From assembly GCF_004345645.1 (NCBI RefSeq), contig NZ_SLWS01000007.1:1-64000 (forward strand): 64,000 nt of DNA, given 5' to 3'. The notes under the pieces are model-generated. The model did not search any database. It had not been told where the DNA came from and saw only the letters and a list, made by a program, of their open reading frames with translations. The DNA is from Actinocrispum wychmicini (lineage in GTDB: Bacteria > Actinomycetota > Actinomycetes > Mycobacteriales > Pseudonocardiaceae). Made by a program: the position numbers and the translations under genes. This document shows, piece after piece, positions 51,942 through 60,843 of the stretch. The number at the start of each line of letters is the position of its first letter. The stretch's first letter is position 1.

Positions 51942-53096
51942 GTGCGAGCGTTTCGAGTGCGGATGCCCTCGGGCAGCCGGTATTGGACAGTGATCGACGA
52001 CGGGCTGAACGTCGAGCCGGTGGCCGATAGGTTCCTGCGGGAGCTGCGGTTCGGTCGGGATCGGGCCGAGTCGACGACCAAGGCGTACGCGGGCGGGATC
52101 GCGTTGTTCCTCCGCTGGTGCGTACGCACCGGTCGGGATTGGACGACAGCGGCTGCGGACATGGGTTTGTTCATGATCTGGCTGAAGTACACCCCGGTCG
52201 ACGGCGGCCAGGTGGTGCCGGGTCCCGGTTCCAAGCCGGTTCGCGGCGATGGCCGGATTAACCGGGTGCTGGTGGCGGTGCGGGGATTCCTGTCGTTCGC
52301 GGTGGTCAACAAGGAAGCGCCGCAGTGGGTGCTCGGGGCGATCTATGAGCTGGCCGACACGCGTGACCTGCCGTTGGAGGCCCAGAGCGAGGACGGCGGG
52401 CTATTCTATCGGATGCGCGCCCGGCACCACCTCCAGGAGCCCGAGACCGCAGTGGATCGGGCCAGCGACGAGGAGATCGTCGCCCTGTTCGCGGCCTGTT
52501 TGTCGGCCCGGGACCGGCTGATCGTCCTGCTGCTGTCCCGCGCCGGGCTCCGCCGCAGTGAGGCGGCCGGGTTGCGCCGCAGCGACCTGCACCTGTTGCC
52601 GGACAACCGGTCTCTGAGCTGCGATGTCGAGGGCGCGCACGTACACGTGATCCGGCGCGAGAACGTCAACGGCGCTTGGGCGAAGTCCCGGCACTCCCGC
52701 GCGGTCCCCGTGGACTTCCTGGTGATTCAGGCCATCGACCAGTACCTCGTCGAACGCCAGCAGTGTGCGGCCGCCGCCCGGAGCGACTTCCTTCTGGTCA
52801 ACTTGTTCCGGTCGCCGTTGGGCAACCCGATACCCCCGGACGCGATCAACGAACTGTTCGAGGCGTTGTGCGTCCGGGCCGGCCTGGGCCGGGCGGTCGC
52901 TCCGCACATGTGTCGCCACGCCTTCGGCAGCAACCTCGCCGACTCCGGCGCGCTGCTGGACGAGATCCAACGGCTGTTGGGTCACGCCAATGTGTCGTCC
53001 TCTCAGCCCTACCTGCACCCCAGCGCGTCTCGGCTGCGAGCCGCAGTGGACCGGGTGCCCACGCCCCGCGCCCTGATCGAAGGAGTCTCCCAGTGA
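51942..53096 (+). CDS. Tyrosine recombinase, TnpA-like (Tn554 type)
   Basis: 384 aa from GTG 51942, preceded by agagg; an in-frame TTG at 51909 is an alternative. SAM-like N-terminal domain (TKAYAGGIALFLRWCVRTGR), then a catalytic domain with LLSRAGLRRSEAAGLRRSDL (Arg I), VAPHMCRHAFGSNLADSG (HxxR) and LGHANVSSSQPYLHPS (His and nucleophile Tyr). All five catalytic positions are present, so it should be active. Its TGA overlaps the next gene (GTGA) as in tnpA-tnpB pairs. Confidence 0.82.
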   Translation: MRAFRVRMPSGSRYWTVIDDGLNVEPVADRFLRELRFGRDRAESTTKAYAGGIALFLRWCVRTGRDWTTAAADMGLFMIWLKYTPVDGGQVVPGPGSKPVRGDGRINRVLVAVRGFLSFAVVNKEAPQWVLGAIYELADTRDLPLEAQSEDGGLFYRMRARHHLQEPETAVDRASDEEIVALFAACLSARDRLIVLLLSRAGLRRSEAAGLRRSDLHLLPDNRSLSCDVEGAHVHVIRRENVNGAWAKSRHSRAVPVDFLVIQAIDQYLVERQQCAAAARSDFLLVNLFRSPLGNPIPPDAINELFEALCVRAGLGRAVAPHMCRHAFGSNLADSGALLDEIQRLLGHANVSSSQPYLHPSASRLRAAVDRVPTPRALIEGVSQ

Positions 53097-54757
53097 GGGC
53101 GGTGACCCTGGCGGTCGAGCCGACGACCGAGCAGGACGACGCGATCACCACCGGGCTTTGGTCGGCGATCGAGCCGGAGTTTCTGACGTTGCTGCACTGG
53201 GATCCTGCGGTGAAGGTTCTGACATTGCCTCAGGAGCATCCCTTGCTGGGGTGGAAGGTGTGTGCCGTCCAGGAGTGCCGCAAAGCCGCTCGATCGATCG
53301 ACGATCTGTGCTCCACCTGCCGCAAGCGCCGCACGGCCATTTCGGAACTGTCGTGGGAAGAGTTCCTGTCCACCACGAAACCCCACCGACGCTCGATCGA
53401 CCTCGGCCACTGCACGGTGTCCCAGTGTCCTCGTCCACGGCAGAGCTCACGGCAGCCGCTGTGCTCCGCCCATCTCTATCAACAGCGGGAGATCCTGCGC
53501 CTGCCGCTGAACACGTTCCTGGCACACTCGGAAGTGGTTCCGCTTCCCAGATTCGGCCCGTGTCTGGTGGCCGCCTGCACGCGCGACCGCGTCGGCAAGG
53601 ACCCGTACTGCCTGGCCCACCGGAAACGGTGGCGGGACGCCCGACTGCGCGACGCGGTCACCGACGAGGATCACTGGCGACGGACGACGCCGGGAATCAC
53701 AGAGGACAACAAGGTCAGCCTCCGCGGGCTGCCATCGCGTGTAGCAGCCGAGGTGGTCTACGGCCTGCAGGAGCGCACCAAGGATGGGATCAAGAACATC
53801 CTGTGGCGACTGCGGCCGTTGTGTGATCTGGCTCGTGCCCGGCGAGTCGGCTCGTTGAGCGATCTTGAAACCGTGACCCTGTCAAGGGCGAACCGAGTGC
53901 TGCGCGACAGCCTCGTCACCTACGCCCGGAGGCGAGGGCGAAACCCGGAAACCGAACGGCACGAGGACACCTGGGATCTGGCCATCTTCGGGGTGAACGG
54001 CACGCTGCCCTTCACCGAGATCAGCCAACCATGGCTGCGCGAGGCCACCAAGCGGTGGGCATTCGACGACCTCCCGCGACGCCGAGGGCACTCGATCGCA
54101 GGAGCCCTCCAGACCCGAGTCAACTCGATCGCGCAACTGTCGGCGAGCCTACGGCTGCAACGCGAGGACCACGGCGACATCCCCGCCTTCCTCACCCACA
54201 CCGACATCACCTCCTTCTGCAACCGGCTGGCCTACCTCACGCAGAACGGCACCATCAGCGCCCATCGCAGAACCGCCTGCTGCCGCGACGTCCGCCACCT
54301 CCTGTCGCGGATGCGCGCGCTGGGGTTGACCCGGTCCGGGGAGCCCTTGGCCGGGCTCGCCGACGAGTTCACACTGGGGCCGGACGACATCCCCGACGAG
54401 CCCGAGGACGCCGAAGCCGGCAAGGACCTCCCCATCGAAGTCATGCGGCACCTGCGCGCCCACCTGGATGCCTTGGAGGAGACCAACTGCGTCGAGATGC
54501 GGGTCGCCGTCGAGCTGACGATCGACACCGGCCGCCGGCCGGACGAGCTCTGCCACCTCCACCTCGACTGCCTGGACCGCGACCAGGACGGCAAGCCGGT
54601 CCTCGTCTACGACAACATCAAGGCCCACCGGCAAGGCCGGAGGCTGCCGATCTCGGAGACAACCGCAGCAGTGATCACGGCGCAGCAGCAGCGTGTCCGT
54701 AAGCGGTTCCCCGACGAGCCCGTCGATAAGCTCATGCTCCTGCCCTCGCCATCTCTC
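53093..54757 (+). pseudogene. Second recombinase, TnpB-like, truncated at an inversion junction
   Basis: From GTG 53093 (AGGAG seven bases upstream). N-terminal cysteine-rich modules (CAVQECRKAARSIDDLCSTC, CTVSQCPRPRQSSRQPLCSA, CLVAACTRDRVGKDPYCLAH) may bind zinc. A recombinase region follows with VAVELTIDTGRRPDELCHLH (Arg I) and DNIKAHRQGRRLPI (Lys). After DKLMLLPSP the frame enters unrelated DNA that belongs to the opposite strand, so the HxxR and Tyr boxes are lost. The frame stays open by chance to 54910. A Tn554-type TnpB normally needs these residues, hence inactive. Confidence 0.7.
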
Positions 54758-55180
54758 GATGGTCGACCAGAACAGTCCGGCCAGCCCTTGGGCCAAGGCA
54801 TCGGTGGTGGTGTAGTCGATGCTGGCCGAGCGGCGGGTCACGTAGTTGACCAGCAAGTCACGTACGTCACGGTTGGCGATCTGGTGTCGGTCGACCATCT
54901 CGGCGACTGAGCGTTGCCCGCTGTAGGCGGCGGCCTGCATCTTCGCTGGGACAGCGGCTGGGAAGTGTCCCATCGTGTGCAGGAAGTGCCACGCTTGTCG
55001 GCCGGGAAGGCGGGTGCCCGCGGACATCAGGACGCGGCTCTCCAGGCCGTAGTGGAGCAGTCCCTCGGCGGTCAGGTCGGGCAGGCTGACCCCGAACACC
55101 GTCATTGCTGCGGTCACGTCGAATTTGGCGGCCAGCTTGGCGATGTGGCTCTCCTTGCTGGCCTCCACGAGGTGGAAGAG
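54752..55180 (-). pseudogene. Inverted fragment, probably N-terminal part of another recombinase
   Basis: Minus-strand frame: HIAKLAAKFDVTAAMTVFGV, LHYGLESRVLMSAGTRLPGR, FLHTMGHFPAAVPAKMQAAA, IANRDVRDLLVNYVTRRSAS, IDYTTTDALAQGLAGLFWST. The final segment resembles the N-terminal region of long actinomycete recombinases (LxxYxxRxxxSxDYxTxxxLxxxLxGLFWxxIE). It is fused head-on to the TnpB-like gene at ~54755 and tail-on to a CoA-transferase piece at ~55180. Family assignment is tentative. Confidence 0.4.
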
Positions 55181-55560
55181 TGTCGCGCCGTCGTCGATGA
55201 GGGTGGCCACCCGGGCGCCGATCGCGCAGGACACGTCCCCGATGGCCCGCGGTGGCGGTGCGGCCAGGGGTTCGGCGACCTCGATGGCGTAGTCGACTTC
55301 CTCCACAGCCAGTACCGCGTCACCGTAGGTGTACGGCATGTGCGGGTTGGTCTGGGCGATGACCAGGCCACCGCGGGCACGAACGGCTTCGATCGCCGCC
55401 GGCAGGATGTTGACCTCGGTGCCCAGCGACACCGTGCCGTCCACTGGCGTCGACGTGTGGATCAGCACGATATCCGGCGGCAGGATATGTTTGAACAGCT
55501 CAGGGACCAACGACAGACGCGACGGGAAGTATCTACCGGGGGAAGAAACACTTCCTCGAC
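55181..55560 (-). pseudogene. Acetyl-CoA hydrolase/CoA-transferase fragment
   Basis: Minus-strand residues RYFPSRLSLVPELFKHILPP, DIVLIHTSTPVDGTVSLGTE, VNILPAAIEAVRARGGLVIA, MPYTYGDAVLAVEEVDYAIE and IGARVATLIDDGATL match the N-terminal domain of 4-hydroxybutyrate-type CoA-transferases. The family usually continues with QLGIGAVPDA; here it is cut at that point. Both ends are truncated. Confidence 0.65.
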
Positions 55561-55564
55561 GGGG

Positions 55565-55835
55565 GCGAGGTGGCGGCGGAGGCCCAACGGACTCTGGCAC
55601 CCCGCACCTATGGCGACGGTCTGCCCGGGGCCACGATCATGCTCCGGGGCGCCTACCAACTCCGCGGCGACGTGGGCGACCGCCTGCTGGACATGCTTCC
55701 GCCGCTGGCGGTCGTGCCCGCCGGGCCGCGGACCCAGGCGGCACTGGATCTGCTCGCCACCGAGGTCGCCCGCGATGAACCCGGCCAGGACGCCGTCCTC
55801 GCCCGGCTGCTGGATCTGATCCGAAAATCGATGGT
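55565..55835 (+). pseudogene. AraC-family regulator, upstream part (cupin side), split by IS insertions
   Basis: Frame: GLPGATIMLRGAYQLRGDVG, DRLLDMLPPLAVVPAGPRTQ, ALDLLATEVARDEPGQDAVL and ARLLDLIRK. This is the end of the cupin_6 ligand domain and linker of actinomycete AraC regulators. It stops at the IS110 element; the matching HTH half resumes at about 58660. The start of the cupin domain is also missing, so the gene was damaged twice. Confidence 0.65.
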
Positions 55836-55895
55836 GAGTGGGCAGGCCGAAGGCGCCCGGCGCCGCGGAGCGGTGCCGGGTAGGTGGGGTGGTGG

Positions 55896-57122
55896 TCAGG
55901 CCACGGGTTCGAGGGTGACGCGGTAGCCCAGAGCGGCCAGTTGGCTGATGTGGTTGCGGATCTTGCGTTGGGTGTTGGTGTGTCGAGCGAAGTAGTCGGC
56001 GCCGAGGTCACGGAACCGGGCATCGGGGTCGGATAACAGGTGCCACATGATCACGAGGAGGGACCGGCCGACCGCGACGATGGCTTTCTTGGCGCCGCTG
56101 CGCCGCGCGATGCGCCGGTAGCGTTCGCCGAGGAAGGTGTTGGTCCGGCTGGCCGCGACCGCGGCCTCGCCCAGCACCCGGGCCAGGTAGGGGTTACCGT
56201 GACCGGTGGCGCCTCTGCCCTTCTTCTTGCCGGCCGACTCCGACACCCCCGGCGCGAACTTGGCCCAGGAGCACAGGTGGCCCGCGGTCGGGAAGCGTGC
56301 CATGTCCAGACCGATCTCGGCGATGGCCACCAGTGCGGCGATCCGCCCGACACCGGTGATCTCATCGAGCCGGTCGACCGTCGGGGCGAAAGGGGCGACC
56401 AGCTCCTCGATCTTGGCATCCACTCGGGCGATGTCGGTGGTTGCGGCATCCACCCGTGCCAGCATGGTGGACAGCAGAAACGCGTGGTGATCGGTGAAGT
56501 GCCCGGTGAACGCCTCCTCCAGTCTGCTGATCTTGCGTCGCATCGACGTGCGGGCCAGCTGCGCGAGCACCTTCGGATCTCGCTCACCGGCGGCCAGCGC
56601 GGCCAGCATGGCCCGCCCGGACACCCCGAAGATGTCCGAGACCACCACCGACAGCTTGATCTGGGCATCCTCCAGTAGTTTTTCCACCCGCTGTTTCTCC
56701 GCGGTGCACACCTCGACCAGATCACGCCGATACCGGGTCAAGTCCCGCAGCCGGCGAATCGGTGGCGGTGGCACGAAACTGGGCCGGATCATTTGCCGCT
56801 CGGCCACTTTGCACAACCACACCGCGTCCAACCGGTCGGTCTTCGGCCGGCCGGGCAGGTGCTTGACGTCGCGGGCGTTGACCAGCCAGGTCTCGAACCC
56901 GTGCGCTTCCAGCAGGTAGAATACCGGCTTCCAATAGTCCGAGGTGGATTCCATGACCACCCGGGTGACGCCCAGCCCGGCCAGCCGGTCCGCGAGCACC
57001 AGCAGCGACCGGGTCATCGTCGAGTATGGCCGGACCTCCTGCAGCCGCTTGCCTGGACGCTCCTGGTCGGGCACCCGGACACAACACATCACCTCGGCCT
57101 TACCGATATCCAACGCGGCCAC
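55896..57122 (-). mobile_element. IS110-family transposase
   Basis: 408 aa from GTG 57122; the family pattern EEIIARVAALDIGKAEV begins a few residues further upstream in the same frame, so the true start may be earlier. N-terminal RuvC-like DEDD domain: ALDIGKAEVMCCVRVP, VVMESTSDYWKPVFYLLEAH, VKHLPGRPKTDRLDAVWLC. C-terminal Transposase_20 region: LDEITGVGRIAALVAIAEIG, RFPTAGHLCSWAKFAPGVSE and KKKGRGATGHGNPYLARVLG with its conserved Ser. The frame is intact and probably functional. Inserted in the AraC-type fragment. Confidence 0.88.
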
Positions 57123-57184
57123 CCGCGCGATGATCTCCTCACTATCCTGCGTCTTCGCGGCTGTCGTGTCGTTGCTCGGGTAGG

Positions 57185-58649
57185 TTGACCGACTGGGCGG
57201 GTGGGGTGCTGGTGGCTCGGGTGGCGTGCCCAGAGGCTGCGGGTCCGTTGGAGGATTACGCGGCCCGGTTTGACGAGCTGTTTTCCCGGCTGGCGCAGCG
57301 GCGTGGGTTTCGCGAGTATCTGACCGGGTTGTTGGCGCCGCGTGACCGCAACAAGACGCTGACTGGCCTGGCTGGGGCTGAACCGGTCGAGGGCGCGCAA
57401 CACGCGGCTGTGCAACGGTTGCAGTACTTCCTGTCAGAATCCAGATGGGACAGTGAACGAGTCAACAGCAGGCGGCTGGAGTTACTGCTGTCCGATCCGG
57501 CCACCGCGCCGCACGCTGATGGGGTGCTGGTCATCGACGATTCCGGTGACCGCAAGGATGGCCGTGCGACAGCGCATGTCGGGCGGCAGTGGCTGGGCCG
57601 CTATGGCAAGACTGACAGCGGTATCGTCACGGTGACTACGCTGTGGGCCGATGAGCGCGTCTACTATCCGCTGCACACTGAACCCTACACGCCGGCGTCG
57701 CATTTCCCCAAGGGCCGCAACGATTCCGACTTCCGTACCAAGTTGAGGATCGCGGCGGATCTGGTGGCCAAGGCGCAGGAGGCTGGGGTGGTGTGCCGGG
57801 CGGTGGTGGCCGACTGCTTCTACGGTGATCACGACGACCTGCGCGCCGAACTGCGACAGGGTGGCTGGGGCTTTGTCATGGCACTCAAGCCCTCGCGCGG
57901 CACCTGGCAGTACCAGGCCGAGGCGTACACGCCCAAGGACGCGGCAGCCGCGGTGGGCTGGAACGGGCTCGATGATCCTGGCGGCTGGAGCCAGGTGCAG
58001 CGGGTGTTCCGGGATGGGCACACCGAAACCTGGTGGGCCGCCGATGCCTCACTGGGCTGGTGGGGACCTGACGGGCACACTCGCCTCGTTATCGCCACCA
58101 CCGACCCGGAAACGTTGCCGGACAAGGCCACCTGGTACCTGGCCACCAACCTGCCGCGGCCCGGTGGTCCACACGATGCGCCCGGCAACCCACATGAGGC
58201 CGCCGATCTGGCTGAAGTGGTGCGACTGTACGGCATCCGGCACTGGATCGAACAAAGTTACAAGCAGGTCAAGGACGAGTTGGGGTGGGCTGACTTTCAG
58301 GTTCGTTCCGCCACAGCGATCCACCGCCATCAAACGTTGGTCAACTGCGCGTTCTCGTTCTGCTGGAACACATGGTTCGATCAACCGTCTACAGGCGACA
58401 GTTTGAATGCGCCGTCTCCGGGGCCGTCTGCCGACGACCCCGGAGAGAGGGGGCACCCAACCTCACCAGCCGACACAACTTTCCTGTTGGCCCAAGGCCC
58501 TACGCGCCGTCCGGTCCTGGCTGACCCCATGGCTACAGCTGCAGCGCTGGTGGAGAGCATGGTCCGACAGGCCCCCGCCCGATGACCTGCAACAACTACT
58601 CGACACCCTCGCACAAGGGCAAGGCATCAACCTCTATCTACCACCATGA
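57185..58649 (+). mobile_element. IS701-like transposase with late frameshift
   Basis: The main frame (57185-58585) has a DDE-superfamily endonuclease core: DGVLVIDDSGDRKDGRATAH (first Asp), VVCRAVVADCFYGDHDDLRA (second Asp) and YGIRHWIEQSYKQVKDELGW (Glu). The conserved C-terminus, RSWLTPWLQLQRWWRAW then DLQQLLDTLAQGQGINLYLP, is in a neighbouring frame ending at 58649. The shift maps to the G-run at about 58446-58453. This may be inactivation, a programmed frameshift or a sequencing error. Together with IS110 it separates the two halves of the AraC gene. Confidence 0.75.
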
Positions 58650-58654
58650 AGTTA

Positions 58655-59085
58655 ACAAACTACCGGTAGTGCTCGTGTTGGCGTTGCGGGCATGGTGTGC
58701 CAGACCGGGGGCGGCGCTCCCCGCCTGGCACCGGGCGCTGACCGATCCCGCCATCGGCGACGCGCTGCGCCTGCTGCACGAGGATCCCGCCCACCGGTGG
58801 ACGGTCGCCGCGCTGGCCACCAAGGTCGGCATGTCCCGCGCCGCTTTCGCCGCACGCTTCACCAGCCTAGTCGGCCAGCCCCCGCTCACCTACCTCACCG
58901 GCTGGCGGATGACCCTGGGGGCGGACCTGCTCCGGGACACCGAGGCCACCGTCGCCACCGTGGCCCGCACGGTCGGATACGAGGACGCCTTCGCCTTCAG
59001 CGTCGCGTTCAAACGCGCCCGCGGCGTCAGCCCCTCGGTCTGGCGCCGCCAGTGCGCTGACCCCGGCGCTATGACTGGCGGATGA
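58655..59085 (+). pseudogene. AraC-family regulator, downstream part (HTH side)
   Basis: Frame: VLVLALRAWCARPGAALPAW, HRALTDPAIGDALRLLHEDP, HRWTVAALATKVGMSRAAFA, RFTSLVGQPPLTYLTGWRMT, VARTVGYEDAFAFSVAFKRA and GVSPSVWRRQ. This is a complete double-HTH AraC DNA-binding domain. It continues the linker that ends at 55835 (LLDLIRK... then LVLALRAW), showing that the two IS elements landed in the linker. Bases 59086-59265 have no gene. Confidence 0.75.
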
Positions 59086-59265
59086 TAGGGCGAAATCGCG
59101 TCCGAGCTCGGCCACCCTCTCAGCTCAGGGCAACGCCGCGCCGTTATCGACGAAACCTGGCTCCGCGCGCAGTACCTAGTGGCTCATCATGCAACGTCGA
59201 CCGCGTAATTGATCTTCGTGGGTGGCTGGTCCATGGTGGTCTCACTCGTGGAGTGGGAGGTGGGC

Positions 59266-59790
59266 ATGGCTCGTCGTCCGGATGTGTTCGTCCGGTCGTT
59301 ATCGATGGACGAGGGCCGCAAGCTGCAGCGGATCACCCGCACGGCGAAAGACCCGGTCAAGCCGCGCCGGGCGATCATGGTGCTGATGTCCGGCCAGGCC
59401 CAGACCGTGCGGGACACCACAGGTTTGTCGCAGGTCAGCCCGGACTATGTGCGGGATGCGATCCACGCGTTCAACGAGCGGGGGGTTTGATGCGCTGGAC
59501 CCAAAATGGAGCGGGGGACGGCCACGGAAGATCGGTGAGTATCTGCGTGAGCAGATCTGCCTGATCGCCCGCACGTCCCCCGCCGATTGGGGTATCACCG
59601 CGTTCAGCACCTGGTCGCTGGCCAAGCTGCGCGATCACCTGGTCAACCAGTTGTCGGTGATGTCGATCTCGATCGAGACCGTCCAGCGGATCCTGCGCGA
59701 AGGCGGGATTTCGTGGCAGACCACCACGACCTGGAAGACGTCTACCGATCCGGACTTCATCGTCGCCCTGGTGGATTACCTGAACGCCGA
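59266..59790 (+). pseudogene. IS630-family transposase, frameshifted and truncated
   Basis: Frame one from 59266 reads ARRPDVFVRSLSMDEGRKLQ, RRAIMVLMSGQAQTVRDTTG and YVRDAIHAFNERG. A shift then gives FDALDPKWSGGRPRKIGEYL, IARTSPADWGITAFSTWSLA, VQRILREGGISWQTTTTWKT and STDPDFIV, the HTH region of IS630 OrfA. The DDE catalytic domain is absent and unrelated sequence follows from ~59765. Confidence 0.75.
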
Positions 59791-59898
59791 CCGCCCTGCC
59801 TGGTGGAATACATGAGCGCGATCAAGATCAAATGATGGTTTTCGTGAACGCCGACACCCTCGGCCGCATCGCCGACATCCTCAGCGAGGTCCTCGATC

Positions 59899-60051
59899 TA
59901 CCCCAACGACCAGACCATCCGGGACTACCTCGGCGAGCACACCGAGGAGATGACCACGTTGCAGCGGTGGGCCCGCATCGACGAGTTCGACCGCACCGCC
60001 CTCAACCACACACTGGCCGCGCCAGTCGAGACAGGAGGAACGCGTTCATGA
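59899..60051 (+). pseudogene. Short ORF remnant ahead of the ISKra4 remnant
   Basis: The open frame YPNDQTIRDYLGEHTEEMTT, LQRWARIDEFDRTALNHTLA and VETGGTRS ends in TGA overlapping the ATG at 60048. It looks like the C-terminus of a small helical protein. The ribosome site of the next frame (ggagga) lies within it. No start and no family recognised. Confidence 0.3.
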
Positions 60052-60722
60052 AGGTCACCGTGCAGGTCGTGATCGGCCCCGAAGACGGCACCACCCCGAC
60101 CACGCCGAGGTCAGCGTCATCGAGCGCGACCAGCTCACCTCGGCGACCGCGGGCCTGCACCTGGCGGAGGCCCACCGGATCCTGGCCACGCTCCAGCAGC
60201 ACCTGCTCACCGCCCAGGCCGGCGCGGCGATCACGGCCGCCGCCGACTGTCCGCGCTGCGGGCGAGCACGAGCCCGCAAGGACCACCGCACGATCGTGCT
60301 GCGCACCCTGTTCGGCACCTTGCGGCTGCCCAGCCCGCGCTACAAGACCTGTCCGGCGGCCCGCAGGCGACGGTCAGCCCGCTGGCCCTGCTGCTGCCCG
60401 AGCGCACCGCTCCGGAACTGCTGTTCTGGGAGGGCAAATACGCCGCGCTCACCTCCTACGACGCCGCGGCCACGCTGCTGTCGGAGACGTTCCCGCTCGG
60501 CCGGGCGCTGGTCACCACCGCGATCCGCCGACACACCCAGCGGCTTGCCCAACGCCTGGAAGACGAACTCGACGAAGAGCGTTCCAGCTTCATCGACACC
60601 TGCCCACGCGACTGGGAAGACCGTAACTGGACCACCCGCTTCACCTATGGGCGGGTCACCCGGCTTGGGATCTACCGCTTGACCGGAACCGTGCGCAGGG
60701 CGACAGCGCATGCCAGTCGGTG
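60048..60722 (+). pseudogene. ISKra4-family transposase remnant
   Basis: Joining three frames gives KVTVQVVIGPEDGTT, then VSVIERDQLTSATAGLHLAE, CPRCGRARARKDHRTIVLRT and LFGTLRLPSPRY. After another shift come LALLLPERTAPELLFWEGKY, LLSETFPLGRALVTTAIRRH and SSFIDTCPRDWEDRNW. These are the zinc-knuckle and N-terminal blocks of ISKra4 transposases. It stops before the catalytic domain. At least two shifts. Confidence 0.7.
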
Positions 60723-60840
60723 AACGATGTCGGAAAGCCGTGTGCGGGAGAACTGCATGCACGGTTTGAGGCGGCGGGGACTGGAAACGGAGCGTTACGC
60801 AACCGCGCGAGTCCCGACCCTACTGACCAGCTCGCCACGG
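60722..60840 (+). ncRNA. Group II intron 3' remnant (stem-loops)
   Basis: Sequence gccgtgtgcgggagaactg followed by catgcacggttt forms the strong hairpin that follows the reverse-transcriptase ORF in many bacterial group II introns (pattern CCGTGTGC...GCACGG). A second long-range pair, ggggact and agtccc, encloses ggaaacggagcgttacg. No RT ORF and no clear domain V/VI remain, so it is a non-splicing fragment. It adjoins the truncated end of the response-regulator gene. Confidence 0.45.
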
Positions 60841-60843
60841 AAA

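Noticed and set aside
54149..55600. Long minus-strand ORF of 483 codons
   Set aside because: Its second half is the antisense of the TnpB-like gene; only parts of 54752-55560 show family motifs, and those are two fused fragments.
60722..60840. Hairpins after the ISKra4 remnant taken as a plain rho-independent terminator
   Set aside because: The paired CCGTGTGC/GCACGG element plus the enclosing ggggact/agtccc pair fits the group II intron 3' pattern better, and there is no U-tract.
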